Positions 1 to 12,041 are shown, counted from the stretch's first letter. The stretch: DNA of 64,000 bases from Cryptomeria japonica (GCF_030272615.1 NW_026729140.1:113340-177339); one strand, 5' to 3'. The notes: generated from the sequence alone by a model not told the origin. Numbers and translations: made by a program.

Positions 1-655
1 ATGTGGCATGATTGATAGCCTCTTCCCAAAAGACAGGATCAAGAGAATGCACATGTATCATACAACTAGCCATTTCTTTGAGAGTTCTATTATTGCACCA
101 TGCAACTCCATTCTGCTATGGAGTGTATGCAATAGAATGCTCAAGATCAATCCCCTCAAATGTACAAAAATCCTTAAGTCTTTTATTCACATATTCCCTT
201 CCATTATCTGTGTGAAGAATCTTGACCAGTTTCCTAGATTGCTTCTCCACATGAGTCTTGAAGTCCTGAAATCTGTCAAATACTTCACTCTTATGAATAA
301 GAAAGTAGACCCAAGTGAAGCGGGAGTAGTTATCAATGAAGATGAGGACATAGCGAGCCTTACTAAATGAAGGTGCTAGAAATGGACCTGCTACATCTCT
401 GTGAACAAGTTGAAGAACTTCCAAATCTCTCCAAGCTTTCCCCTTATCAAACTTCTCTTTAGTGCTGAGTTGTTGAAGATAGTGGTAGTTCAGGTGACCA
501 AACCACTCATGCCATAGGTTACTTTCAAAATTTGAATGAGTAAGCAAGGCCCTAGAAGGAGAACGTGGCACAAAGTGGGAGAATGAATAAAGCCTTGACT
601 TGTCATTGACTTGTCCCACTACTACCAAGGCATCATTATCAAGTTCCTTTACCAC
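1..655 (-). pseudogene. Copia integrase (GAG-pre-integrase and catalytic core), partial
   Basis: The frame starting at 655 contains the pre-integrase motif LWHEWFGHLNYHYLQQL and then the core: HRDVAGPF with the first catalytic Asp, YVLIFIDNYSRFTWVYFL, and HTDNGREYVNKRL with the second catalytic Asp. A TAG follows at SIAYTP (about 116), after which frame similarity continues (QNGVA) toward the window start. The C-terminal part and all of RT lie outside the window. The equivalent region of copy 2 is 35567-36221. Confidence 0.88.
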
Positions 656-1201
656 AACTGAATTTGGTGTAAACTCAACCTTTTTCCCATTCCCATAGTG
701 AGTGATTTGTTAGATAGAGAGAAGGCTGGTAGACAAGTTAGGAACATAGAGAACATTCTCAAATGTTCCATCATCCATGTACACTGAACCTTTCCCTTCA
801 ACCTCACCTTCTGTATCATCACGTATGTAAATGTGAGGCATGTTAGATGGCTCCAATGAAGAAAACTGCTCCTTTGTAGAACCCATGTGATAAGAGGCAC
901 CCGAGTCAAGTATCCATTGCTGTGAAGAAGCTGTTCTAGCCACAAATACTAGCCCTTTTCCCTTAGACTATGAGGAAGAGGAAGGAGATGAATCCTTCTT
1001 TGTGTAGGTGAATGGCAAGTTGATGTTGTTTTGCTTAAGAAGATTTGTCAACTCATCAACTTGCTTGGTGTGGCATCAATGCTCATCATGACCATACTTC
1101 TTGCAATATGCACAAGTTGGTTTATCTTTCTTAGGTGTCATCCCCTTGGAAGAGGATGAAAAATCGCCTTGTGATGGAGATGATGATTGCCCTTTTTCTT
1201 G
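649..1201 (-). pseudogene. Copia zinc knuckle and aspartic protease, broken
   Basis: At about 1113-1070 the minus strand encodes a C-x2-C-x4-H-x4-C knuckle (CAYCKKYGHDEH then a stop then C), the nucleic-acid-binding motif at the end of gag. Further down, near 880-930, WILDSGASYHM is the Copia protease active site (DSGA). Stops occur inside the knuckle, before the protease and after it, all TGA, TAG or TAA. The protease would cut the gag-pol polyprotein; this copy cannot make an intact one. Confidence 0.82.
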
Positions 1202-1821
1202 CTATGGCTTTGACTTAGATTGCTTCTTCTTCTTGTTGGAATATTTGCCTTGACCTCCTTGATTCCCTTGATTAGCCACCAAAGCCTTGAACTTTGAAGA
1301 CTTGAGAACCCCCATGTTCAACAACTTAGATTGTTCCAACATCAACATTTCTGTGAAAGCATCAAATGAAGTCATAGTGTGGGAACTCCCCACTGTCAAA
1401 TGATAATTTTGGAAGCTAGAAACAAATGCTGCATATTCTGGTGTCAGCTTGTCCAACAAGTTGAATTTCAACTGACATCCTTTTTGTCAATTCCACAATC
1501 CTTAAGCTTTTCTCTTAGCTCATTTCCTTTGGTGACATAATCTTGGATTGTATCAAAATTCTTGGCATCCAAGTTGGTGAGCTCATTGTCAATCTTGTAA
1601 CCTCTGATTTCATCAACTTGACCATCCAATTTCTGAAATATACCCCAAGCCTCTTTGATTGTAGTACACTTCTCAATATGAAAGATGAGGTCATCTGATA
1701 CATACTTACGCAAAGTTCCAAGAGCCATGCAATTTTTAGTGAGCCATTCTAACTGAGCATTAGGATCAGTCTTAGGATCTGGTGGTGCTGCCATAATTCC
1801 ATCTATGTAATGTGTGATCAA
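1202..1821 (-). pseudogene. Copia gag (UBN2-type capsid region), broken
   Basis: The gag would form the virus-like particle in the cytoplasm. Two overlapping frames (1821-1468 and 1471-1202) together give a Copia gag: an N-terminal part with HYIDGIMAAPPDP and a TIKEAWGIF motif, typical of the UBN2/gag-polypeptide family, then LLDKLTPEYAAFVSSF and a lysine-rich tail. The 4-nt overlap between the frames marks a frameshift near 1470. The first Met at 1821 is only the first visible one; the true start may lie upstream in sequence no longer recognisable. The next stop, in the tail at about 1202, is shared with the second copy. Confidence 0.8.
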
Positions 1822-3225
1822 GTTGTGGGTGTATTAATTTGGAATAGGGAAGAATAATCCTAAAATAAGTAAATATTATAATTTTATGGTTTCTATCATA
1901 CGTTGTTATTCATGTATACGAGTGTTTGTGGTAAATATGTCATTCTTTTGCATAAAGTATTGACAATTCTTCTTGATAACCAACACCATTAATTTATATT
2001 CTTATCAACACAATTCCTTAGGTTGAGGATTCTCAAGCTTCCTTCATATTTTGTAAACATTATTTCCTACTCCTACTGAAGCATAGTCATGATACATAAC
2101 AAAACATCGATTTGCGATATAATTTCATAATTGTGGGAATTAATCCTTTTAATATTTATAAACTCTTACTAGATTAGTATTGAAGTCGAGTTATACAAAT
2201 TATAAAGTATGTTTGAGAATAGCTACATATAAATGAAGGAGATTTAACATTTTGCTTATCAATTGAATAACAATTTATCATACATACTTAATTTTATTTT
2301 CAAACATATCTAGATTTGTAAATATTTAAATTATCTAGAAGAGCTAAACTTTTCAAATTGTTAAAGGGAATAAAAACAAAGTATATGTTATAAAGTTTTC
2401 AAATTTGGATATACAACATAATACATATATAATTAATATGTGACAATATACTCCAATAAAATTAATACCACCTAAATCATGATTTATACTTGATAGAGAT
2501 CTTAGGTAACAACATGGACAACTTTTCCTTCATAATAGTGTTCTCACTAAATCCGAAAATGTCTCATTTTTGGATGCTTTATTATTTTCATTCTATTATG
2601 TTAATAATTGGTTCAAGTGTGGTGAATGAACCCCATTCAATGTACCTTTATTACTGATTGTTCATTATAACGTATTTCTTACCATTGAGAAAAAAATTAT
2701 TGACCATATATTATGGTCGAATCTTTCAATCCTATTTTATTGGTGACCTACCTATTATTTTTTGATAATGGGTTTGTGACATGTTTGTTTTTTCATGACT
2801 AGTTATATACTAGTAGAGATATGAAAACTAACCTAGACTATCATATATTTGTTTTTCAAATAGTCAGTATGTTCATCATTAAAATTGGTATAGTGGTAGT
2901 GCTTATTTTGGATAAAAGTTGCATTCCTATTTCTATTAGGATTTGACTCTATTTCCCAATCATCATCACTATTCAATAAAAAATTATCAAACATACATTG
3001 AATTGTCTTTCTCTATTTCTTATTTTACATCTCAATGCTATAAAAAATTTATATAATTTTTTAAATCTAATTTCTTAAAAAATTTCAAAAGTTATTTTTG
3101 TGTGAATTCTATATATAATTGTATGTAAAGTTAAGAAGCTCATTTTAAGGATTATGAACTTCTTCCATATCATTCCTTGTACTTGTAATCTATCATTATT
3201 TTCCTAAGAGAGGTATAACTTATTG

Positions 3226-3676
3226 TATTATAGTGAACTAGAAAACTATTTTATTAATGAGAAATTTGTATGGTTGTAGTGTTCTTAGAATATATTATTA
3301 TTTTATTTCTCTATAATTAGAATTGCAATAACCTCTAGAATCAGCCTTATTTTATTATAGTGAGCTAGAAAGCTATTTTCTCTGTGGAAGAATCATTGTG
3401 GTGCTAATGTTACTAGAATATGATTTGCTTAAAATTCATTACTCATATATTCATGTACAAATAAAATTGCCTTTTATTCCTCTAAAACTAAAACTGCAAT
3501 GATCTCTAGGATCAACCTTGCTATATTATAATGAACTAGAGAATTATTTTCCTAGTCTTTGAAGAATCATTGTCGTGTTAGTGTTTCTAGGATATGGTTT
3601 TTGCAAAAAATATTATCCTTATTCCTTTATAACTATAATTGCAATGACCTCTAGAATGAACATTAGTTGTCTTATA
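3226..3676. repeat. Degenerate tandem repeat, three units of about 125-170 bp
   Basis: Each unit opens with TATTATAGTGAACTAG-like sequence, continues through a variant of GAATCATTGTGGTG and closes with GCAATGACCTCTAGAAT. Units start near 3226, 3353 and 3524. The duplicated flank carries the same array at 38798-39248. Confidence 0.75.
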
Positions 3677-4656
3677 GATCTTGAAATATAAATGAGTTTT
3701 TATCTCATTTTGATTTGTATTCAACCACCTATAATCTTATCATTAGTTAAGCTTGATTATCTAGATTTAAGTACATCCCTTAGTCCACGTCTTGATTCTT
3801 TTATAGAATTATGAATAATATATTTTAGTGTCCACAAATGGTTCCTTTGGAGAGGAAAGTTTACAACACTTCATTATTATTGTATGTTTCATTTTATTGT
3901 TTAAAATCTATTGATGGTGCAAAAATAAACCATTTATACCCTTAAATGGGTGTCTTCTAATTTTTAAGTTATATTTTCTTTGAGATGGTAAATCAAATAA
4001 TTATTTGTTAACATCTCTTGAGAATATCAAATGTTGCCTATGAAATCTTTAGGAATATTTAAAATGAATCTTAAAATAATAAGTTACACATAATTTGTTT
4101 TTCTTTCATCATGGATGAGTATTTATTTACATATATGTTTATGCTATATGAATCCATAATGAAACTTTAGGCATGTATTGGATATAATTTGAAACTAGTT
4201 TCATAGAGAGAGAAATTTTGGGAAGACCAACATTACAAAATAATATATGAATAATTTAACATCCAAGTATATTCTCATGATATCATTGCTTCCAATTATC
4301 AATAACAAAAAATTAATTTTCTATCAACAAATATAATAAATTTGAATTTAGAGGAATCCCTAATTTCCCCAATCTCATACCAAATGAAATGAAAATTTCT
4401 TCTCACTTCACTTTAAATTTAGGGAATGACCATTAGGTACCATGCATATGTAATCCTTTGTTAAGTTAAAAATATTTTTTAAATATTTAGTAAGGATGTC
4501 TAATAAAATTCCTTCTCAATCATTAATGGTTGATACATTAGACTTTTATAGTGGTTTTTGTTAGAGTAATTGGGTCTTTACTTGACTATTTAAACAGTAC
4601 TTGTTTAATTCTTTAAGTTCCCTATTATCTTTTTACACTTAAGCTAACATTAGGTG

Positions 4657-4688
4657 CATAATAATTAATTCTTTTATTAATTATTATG
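4657..4688. repeat. Short perfect inverted repeat (13-bp arms, 6-bp loop)
   Basis: CATAATAATTAAT and ATTAATTATTATG flank a TCTTTT loop. Highly AT-rich; could be chance, or an element end. Repeated in the duplicate near 40229-40260. Confidence 0.5.
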
Positions 4689-5445
4689 TGCAAGCCTAGG
4701 GTTTCTTGACCTATTAGAGGTTAATTTTTCTTTTCATTGTATTATTATCACAATACATTTTTGGTGAATATTGAGCTCTCATCTTTTGAGCATATTTTCC
4801 TGTGTTTTTTGTTCTTTAGTTTATTGTGCTTCCTTGCTTCTCCTTGTAACAAATTATTTAGTTGATGGAGATGGAAGATAAGCCATACGAAGCAGGCCAC
4901 ATTTATAGAGAGGTTACGGATATAATATGAATCATTCAATAGCGTAAATCATACTTGAAATTTTCAGTCCCACGGTGGCGTGTGAGACACTAAACAAGTC
5001 GGGCAAAAATTATTGATTTATATGTAAAATCTTTGCTTCAAATCCGCGTTTTTGATTGTTGAAATCCGCATTTTTTATTTTTGTTGTGAGGGGAGTCAAA
5101 AGGAATAATATTAAAGGGTAAATGTGAAAGGAAATCTAAGTTTACTAATTCTAGCTTGACCATGGTGATAACGTAGCTACGAGGAATGCATATAAGTTTA
5201 ATATATTATTTTTTTATTTTATATTTAAAAAATAAGTTTGTAGAAAGGCACATACACAAAGTTTTGGAAGACAAAGTTAGAATAAAGATGAAAAGAACAT
5301 CAAGTAGTTATTGATGCATTAGAAGTCGCTAGACATTTATTATTTGGATTAAAATCTCATAAATCAACAATGTCATCAAGAGGATCTTAAGTAGCAATAG
5401 TGCTTACCTTTTGAAGAGTGTCCTCAACACATTGTTGCGGATAAA

Positions 5446-5939
5446 CTAGAAAGATGGAAAGACAAAACTTGTCAAAACTCAATCATTTAGCCTACCCACA
5501 CCTCTAAGAAGAAGGAGAAGGTTGCCAAGGGAGCAATTAGGGATGTTGGAACCAATGACGAGCAACAAAGCCTTCAAAATTGCTATGAGATTGAGAATGA
5601 CAACCTTTCTTGCTAGACTCAATGTGGCTATGCCTATGACCCATGGAGGAGAGGAAGATTTTGGAGGCACCTTAGGAACAATATAGCCCAAATATCCCCC
5701 AACAATCCAACAACTCTTGGAAGTGAGCAACCTTGAGTGAAATTTTATGAAATTTCACTTGAATCTATATGAAAACATTGGAACAAAAAATAGCCTTAGT
5801 GTAAGGAGATAAATGAACATCAAAACAACAATTCAAAAATAAAGTAGATCTCCTATCGTTCCAAAAATATAAAACTTTTTTCTATTGTTTGAGAGATACT
5901 TGATTCATAATTATTTCTATATTTGTGACATTCAATAGT
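5446..5939. other. Unassigned region
   Basis: No recognised gene or repeat. An 83-codon open frame at 5479-5730 (minus) has no recognisable family, no promoter signal and no second copy in the window, so I do not call it. Confidence 0.5.
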
Positions 5940-7500
5940 AAGCTCCAAAAGGTCAGATTTTTAGGTGTCATCTAGGTTTATGTCAAGCACAACACTAATT
6001 AATTGATCAATAATTGCAAGTAGCACTTTTGCATTTAAATATTTAACCTCCTAGGTCTTGGGGTCATATTTCTCACACATGAACCTTGACAAGCCTCTAC
6101 AAAATGGTAATTGGGGATAATTAATTTGGTAAGGTCAAACCTCTAGGGGTTATTCATTAGGTTAAGATAGAATGACTTTTCAAATAACTACTCAAATAGG
6201 TTGCATCTATTGCTAAAAATTTCAATGTCCATATATTTGGCATCCTTGAAAATATTTAGTTACATAACCCTTCTTGGATTGTTCATTTTTTTTATATTTC
6301 TTTGATAATCAAGGGAACTATTCCAATGCCTCTGTAAACTATGACCTTCTCAAATATTGATATATTATGTGGATAAGGTAGGATCTTATTGATTTGCACA
6401 AAATTTTAAAGTTTCTAAAGTAACTAAAATTATTGGGTGATAAGAAGCATAGAACTTTTCTAGCCTTTTACTAGATAATTTTTTTAAATAATCAAAAGAA
6501 ACTATCAAAATTTTAAAAGGAATAATAAATTTGTATTTTCTCACGCATACATGAATCCTTGAACTTAGTGTCAAATTATAGGACTAAATAATGTTCTAAA
6601 TATGCAACATTTTTCTTAGGCACTTTTACAAACCTATCTTTGTTCAGTGAACTGATATGGGTACATAAAACATAAGTTGAACCTCTTTAGCTAAGAGCCT
6701 AAGACTAAGGTGCCTCCATTTTACCAAACTTGTTTGAGGAATGATCCCAGCCTCATTCCTTGTGGTATTGGGGCCTTGCATGTACAAAAACTTGATCTTT
6801 GATGGGTTTATTCAAAACCATTCAACTTCACAAGCAAACGAAAGTGCCATTTCTATTGATATTATCTTAAAATAGTACCTTAAACAAACAAATTTCAAAA
6901 TTCTAACCTTTTAGGTAAATATGTTCACAATGAAAATCCAAGATGACATATTTGTTGCATGCATTCTTATGGTGGTGGATAGCTTCATATACTTAAAGTT
7001 ATTGCACTAATGGCTCCTATTTGTAAGTATTTGACCTACTCAAAAGATGCTTAAAAGTTGGTTGTTGATTTTCTTTAAGAAAAAGACCTATAGCAACATC
7101 ACATCTTAATGAGTGGTGAATTTAGTGCATGTAATTATAAAAATCCTAAATGATGCAATGGGGAGAATGCCACACAACAATCATAATTGTTATGATAGCT
7201 AGTAAGAAATAGAACTTGTACACTTCCAAGGACCAATTGTATCATGGGAAAGTGGCCAAAACTACTTAGAAAAGACATGTTGAAGTGATGTGTTGATTAA
7301 TTGGAGTTTATTTCACATCAACATGTGAGTTCTATCATGAAGGAGGGGATTTTTAATACAAATAAAATTAAGCAATACAATAGAAGAGGGCCACCTTCTA
7401 GTCAAGAAACACATAAGAACGATAGAGAAACAACTAAATTGAAAATGGTGACATAGAAAGCTAGCTATTAAGGCTAAAGGAAACCATGTGTAGGATAATA
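5940..7500. repeat. Oldest copy of the peptide-locus flank, diverged
   Basis: 5940-6620 resembles 8460-9000 in order and phrase (for example AATTTCAATGTCC, a TCAAGGGAAC block, GATAAGAAGCA), and 6970-7345 resembles 9130-9500 and 58180-58560 (CATGGGAAAGTGG, CACATCAACATG). Many indels separate them. It appears to be an older duplicate of the upstream part of the peptide gene locus; no gene copy survives in it. Confidence 0.65.
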
Positions 7501-9632
7501 AAATAATAATCTTACATGTGGCTAAAGGCTAAAACACAAAGATAAAGGGAAAGATAGTGCCACCAACAAATCCCACATTAGTGTTACAAAATTTTCCACA
7601 TTGATAGGTTTCTCATTTTCAGATGATTAAGAAGGAATCTAACCTTGAGCCTTCAATTTTGTTTATTTTTTTCTTTCTATTTTTTAAAGGTTTATTTATC
7701 CTTCAAATAAGGGAATATAGATATAGTAATCCACATGATCAACAATAAACCAGTTGATAATTTACTTAAAATTTGTGGAGATGTTTGCATAGTGTTCTAA
7801 TTGTGCAAGAAACATTACATCAATTTGTCATGCGACAAATAACTAGATACCTATAATAGCACATGCACAACATAAGAAAGTCTTAAGTCATTTCAATTAG
7901 TTTCTTGAAATCTATCATTAAAAAAATATCACAACGCAAAGGTGACAATATAGAGTTGATTAGTCAAAATGTGTAGAGCTAATTTGTACTTTACAGCATG
8001 AAGCTTGACACATCATGACAAAAGATGTGATCAAGGCAACCTTCAAATAGAGCTACAATGTATTTTATCATTTTAAGGAGCTTCATCATTCGAGTTAAAC
8101 TAACCTACATGTTTCACTAAATGTTAAATGTTGGGACACCTCATAGGTGATGTAGATCATGCCTAAAGATTGGTTCAAAAATTTAAGGACATTTGGATTT
8201 TATTAGAAGATTAAGATAAAGGAGTTAGACTTACGAGTTTGTGTCCAATTTGGAGTTTAGTTTTTTAATTTGCATGTAAGCTTGTAATAAGCATGTGGCC
8301 TCCTAGGAGCCAATCTGTAATGCACATGTAACAATAAAATACACAATTTTTAATAAATATTTTATTTTGAATAAAAGAGATTTTTCTTCTATTCATGATA
8401 ATTTTGTTGTGTTAACTCTCATTAGTGTGATTGGATAGTCCTTTTCTTGAACCCTCCATCCATGACTGAATCACATTAGGGTTTAGGTCAAGCACAACAC
8501 AAATTGATTCATTACTAATTGTAACATATTCACCTTTAGATATTTAACACCCCAATTCTTAGGGTCACATTGTTTACACAAATAGGTCCCATCTAATTTT
8601 AAGAATTTCAATGTCCTCATATCTATCAACATCCTTGAAATGATTGGTTAGGATACCCATCATGGATGGATTTTTTAATTTCTTTGACACTCAAGGGAAC
8701 TTGTCCAATCCCTACTTCGACTATGACCTCCTCAAAGATTGATACATTATGGGATTAACCTATTATTGATTGGCATAGAATTTAAAAAATCCTCAAGAAT
8801 CTAAATTTACTAGTTGATAAGAAGCACAAAGACTTTTCTATCTTTCTCCTATACAACACTTTCAAATAGATTAAAGAACTATAAGAATCTTGTAAAGTGT
8901 AATTAAACTGGATTCCATTAATTGCATGAATTCCTTGATTTTATGTCAGCGTTATAAGACTAGAAGAATTGCACTAAATAAATTGTACTTCTAAAGTTTT
9001 GTAACCATTGTTTTTAACTTAATACATTGATTCAAACAAATAAATTGAAGAATTCTGGCGTTGGGAATAAATTTATTCAATCCAAATCTAGGATAATCTA
9101 TTTGTTCCAGAACCGTTATAATGATGATAGATAACTTCATATAATCAATTGCATTAATAACTCCTTTGTTTTAAGAGTATAATTTGTTTTAAAAATCCTT
9201 TACAAATGACTATAAGACCACCAGATTGTATCCGTCTATAACATATTTTATAAGTCTATATAAATACACTTTAGACTCTCGGAATGGCGAGTGACATTAT
9301 TTAGCCCATACCTTCGTGAAGAGCATACACAATGTTATTGGAAAGATTGCCACGTACCAATCAAAATCGCTAGTTGTCTGTCACTAAAGACAATGAGAGG
9401 TAGGAAGAATCAGAGCTCGGCTGGTTGAATGGACCATCGTAGCATGGAAAAGTGACCACCCATACTACAGAGAAACACACATTTAAGGGATACGTACAAT
9501 TCATTAAATCTCATACCTAGCTTTATCTCTTTCCATTTTTTATCTTCGCCCTGTAGCTATTCACCGAGCTTTTCTTTCTTTATACGTAGACTGAACACTT
9601 TTCTTTACCTAAGGTTCGTTCTGGCAGTTAGT
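7500..9632. repeat. Peptide-locus flank, second copy
   Basis: Collinear with 13110-14465 and, beyond the Gypsy insertion, with 57873-58559. Markers are CTTACATGTGGCTAAAGGC near 7500 and GATAAGAAGCACAAA near 8828, which is the Gypsy target site in the other copy. It therefore shows the pre-insertion state of the site occupied by the Gypsy element. No coding sequence is visible until the truncated gene at 9633. Confidence 0.85.
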
Positions 9633-9707
9633 ATGGCAAGATCAATGCTTCTGAAAATTATGGTAGTGCTGCTTGTGCTCAACGTTATGTTTTCGCACAA
9701 ATTGTAA
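9633..9707 (+). pseudogene. Truncated copy of the secreted-peptide gene (signal peptide only)
   Basis: The preceding GTTCGTTCTGGCAGTTAGT matches the leader of the other family members. The frame encodes MARSMLLKIMVVLLVLNVMF, the family signal peptide, then leaves similarity at about 9696 and stops after 24 codons. The remainder of the gene is replaced by the dispersed repeat starting at 9702. With the signal sequence but no mature region this copy should make no functional peptide. It is on the plus strand, like the copy at 62544 and unlike those at 11835 and 29314. Confidence 0.85.
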
Positions 9708-10146
9708 ATGAATATATGTTGTGAAGTGCACAAATTGTGATGAAAAATCTTTTGAGTGTATTATGAAGCATATAAGATTAGTGAAGTGATGCAAACCGAT
9801 TCTAAAAGGTCTGCATGATATTTTTCTAATTTCCTACATGTTCTTTGTATTTGAGGTTGGCACCTCATAATCCAAGTTGGTACTCAGTTTATTTGATTAG
9901 GGTATTGGTGTTTCCTTTGGGTTGATGCCTACCCAATTATTCTAAATTATTTATTATTTCTTGGTGTTAGATTCAAATAGTAGATACAAGCATATATTCT
10001 TCCTGTGGGTTTTTCTTTCTTGATTTCTATATAAACCTGGTGTTCCTATGTGTTGATGTTTGGATATGTTCTAGATAATTATCTAAACATGTCATCTTGA
10101 GAAGCAAAAATGATGTTGCAACAGTAATTGAAGCTAAAAATAGGTA
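9702..10146. repeat. Direct repeat of about 440 bp, first copy
   Basis: Matches 10881-11299 with frequent substitutions (for example GAATATATGTTGTGAA, GTCATCTT, TTGCAA). The pair is about 1.18 kb apart. The first copy begins at the breakpoint of the truncated peptide gene, so an insertion or rearrangement involving this repeat probably caused the truncation. Confidence 0.8.
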
Positions 10147-10320
10147 GATTGTTAAATATAGTGTTTTCATTGATTTTAGGGAGATTATTGATCTATGTCA
10201 AGGAGACTAAAGAATTAATATCATTTAGGTCAAAGCATTTGAGGAAAAATTATGTATAATGTCAATGTTATTATTATATGTCACGATCTATTTTGCTTAA
10301 TTGTATAGTTTATTTAATAA
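10142..10320. repeat. Dispersed repeat also found at the right end of the window
   Basis: TAGGTAGATTGTTAAATATAG and the following 170 bp match 63781-64000 with a small number of changes and one extra 40-bp stretch in the right copy. Non-coding; identity unknown. Confidence 0.8.
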
Positions 10321-10880
10321 ATTCTAGAAGTTTTTGTGTTTAGTTATAGTGATTTGTTTCTAAAACATTGTATGTGTCTCAAGTTATCTTGTCGTGGTTT
10401 TTGGTATCACAACCAAATATTATGGCTTGGAATTTGGACAATAAGTAATAATAGACATGATTAAATATTTATTCACTTAGTTTTAGAGGTTGTTCTTTAG
10501 ATGATAAAAAGATAAAAGAGACAAAGTCTAAATTATGCTAGTTTGGTGATTGTGCTCAACTTTCTATTGGTTACACCAGAGAGAAGAAGTGTGTGCTAAC
10601 TATAGGAAGCATGTGAGGATAAATTGAGAATAGTTGAGTTCATGATGGGAAATACATAACATATTCTTAAAAATAATGTAATGTGTTATCTTTAGGACCG
10701 AGCGAACTACATGTTTCATGATTTTTGAATTAAGTACTTCATCTTGTACACAATGTAACTTGATTTCAGACTGAGATGTAGAGGAAACTAGTAAACTAGA
10801 ATGTATATGTTTGCATGTAATTTCATTCAAATTTGTGGACATAGTATGATTGATATATCTATTATACGAAGAAGAATTTA
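10321..10880. other. Unassigned region
   Basis: No recognised gene, repeat or RNA. An 80-codon frame at 10600-10842 (minus) lacks coding character. Confidence 0.5.
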
Positions 10881-11299
10881 GTGAATGAATATATGTTGTG
10901 AATTGTGCAATTTGTGATTAAAAATCTAGTGAGGGTATTATGAAGTAGAATAGATTATTGATGTGATGCAAATTGAGTTTGTAAGTTCTATATGACATTT
11001 TTTGTATTTGAGGTTGTACCTCATTACTTGAGTTATTACTCAATTTCTTGGATTAGGGGATTTGTATTTACTTTGGGTTGATGCCTACAAAATCATTGTA
11101 AGTAATTTATTATTTTTTGGGTCTAGATTTCAAGAGTAAATACAAGAAAATATTCTCACTTTGGTTTTTCCATTTTGGGTTTCCATATAAACTTGGAGTT
11201 CCTATCTGTTGATGTGTGGACATGTTTTGCATAATTCTCTAAATGTCATCTTAAGAAGCAATAATAATGTTGCAATAGTATTTGAAGTTAAAAATAGGT
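10881..11299. repeat. Direct repeat, second copy
   Basis: Partner of 9702-10146. Ends with TTGAAGTTAAAAATAGGTA, as the first copy does. Confidence 0.8.
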
Positions 11300-11834
11300 A
11301 TGCATTGATTCACCCCCGTCTTAGTATATTTGTGTGCATAACAAAAAGAAACCATAGAATTTCAATTTTTAATTAATTCTAGGATAATTCTTACTTACTC
11401 TAAATTGATACACTTACAACTTGATTATTGGTCTACCATTTGAATTGAAATAATTGAATGATGAATGATTTATTTAGAATTTTTAATCAAATGAGAATAT
11501 ATTGGCACTATATGAGTCACCATATATATATAATATTAAAATAAAATTTGATTAAAATAGGATTTAAGCAATCCTTCGAATTTCATCGGCGTGCTTAACA
11601 TAAATCTCCTTCCAAAATAATAATAAGATTTTTTCTAATAAACAATAAAAATTATTGAAATCATTATCAATATTCATTAGAAAGTTAAATCTATACAATG
11701 GTTACTCCTAATTGAAATCACACCATGAATGTGTGAATTTTAACTCTCTAAGTTCAGGTTAAAAGGGTTTCATCCCTAGAGCGGAAAATCTTAATTTGGT
11801 GCTTGGATCGAGAATAATTGTATGCAGCCTTGTT
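11300..11834. other. 3' flank of the intact peptide gene
   Basis: AT-rich, non-coding as far as I can see. It lies downstream of the minus-strand gene at 11835-12041. No clear polyadenylation signal can be singled out, and it does not resemble the 3' flank of the copy at 62544. Confidence 0.5.
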
Positions 11835-12041
11835 TTATGTTCTGCAGCAACTTGGATCTGGAATGTTGCCTGCACAGTTTGGACACGATTTTAACATCTC
11901 CAGAATTTCAACCAGATTATCGACGCCTGCGATTGTATTCAGTTTTTCCTTGAGTATTGGACGAGCAGAAACAGCCAGGGAAAACATAACGTTGAGCACA
12001 AGCAACACTGCAATAAGTTTAAGAAGCATCGATCTCGCCAT
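11835..12041 (-). CDS. Short secreted cysteine-containing peptide, intact copy (68 aa)
   Basis: I do not recognise the family. The 68-residue product starts MARSMLLK, has a hydrophobic core (LIAVLLVLNVMFSLAV) ending in a good signal-peptidase site (AVSA before RP), and so should enter the secretory pathway. The mature part is about 43 residues: RPILKEKLNTIAGVDNLVEI, a short helix-like stretch, then CPNC, GNIPDP and a final SCCRT. Two pairs of cysteines (C-x2-C and CC) would allow disulfides. Start choice: the ATG is conserved in all four copies in the context GCAGTTAGTATGGC, and a TATA box lies 100 bp upstream. No intron is needed. It is the only family member here with both an intact frame and the native C-terminus. 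A role as signal or defence peptide is possible but not shown. Confidence 0.75.
   Translation of the reverse strand: MARSMLLKLIAVLLVLNVMFSLAVSARPILKEKLNTIAGVDNLVEILEMLKSCPNCAGNIPDPSCCRT

Larger units (their letters stand above)
1..1836 (-). mobile_element. Ty1/Copia retrotransposon fragment, copy 1 (gag to integrase), cut by the window edge
   Basis: Read on the minus strand from 1836 downward the order is gag, CCHC zinc knuckle, protease, GAG-pre-integrase and integrase core, which is the Copia order before RT. The window edge cuts it in the integrase. It is a dead copy: several nonsense codons and at least one frameshift interrupt the frame, and nearly all are shared with the copy at 35567-37402. 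No LTR or primer binding site is visible upstream of gag; at about 1837 the sequence changes to AT-rich non-coding DNA. The boundary at 1836 is set by loss of coding similarity and is approximate. Confidence 0.9.
1..5445. repeat. Segmental duplication, copy 1 (Copia plus AT-rich flank)
   Basis: This block is collinear with 35567-41017 at an offset of 35566 rising to 35572, with only scattered substitutions and small indels; by eye well over 98% identical. Similarity stops sharply at 5445/41017. Because both coding and non-coding parts are shared to the same degree, this is a genomic duplication, not two independent Copia insertions. Confidence 0.93.
1837..5445. other. AT-rich non-coding flank of Copia copy 1
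   Basis: About 3.6 kb with no supportable coding sequence. It contains the three-unit tandem repeat at 3226-3676 and a short perfect hairpin at 4657-4688, described separately. The short open frames here (for example 4748-4939) match nothing I recognise and lack coding character. The same DNA recurs at 37403-41017. Confidence 0.7.

Noticed and set aside
8-370. Plus-strand frame of 120 codons (and its extension at 35340-35936)
   Set aside because: Antisense shadow of the Copia integrase, which has clear motifs on the minus strand.
3226-3676. Possible CRISPR-like array
   Set aside because: Units are long, degenerate and without spacers, in a plant-type sequence; an ordinary tandem repeat.
5479-5730. 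83-codon minus-strand open frame
   Set aside because: No family resemblance, no duplicate, no promoter; hydrophobic composition looks like a shadow of low-complexity DNA.
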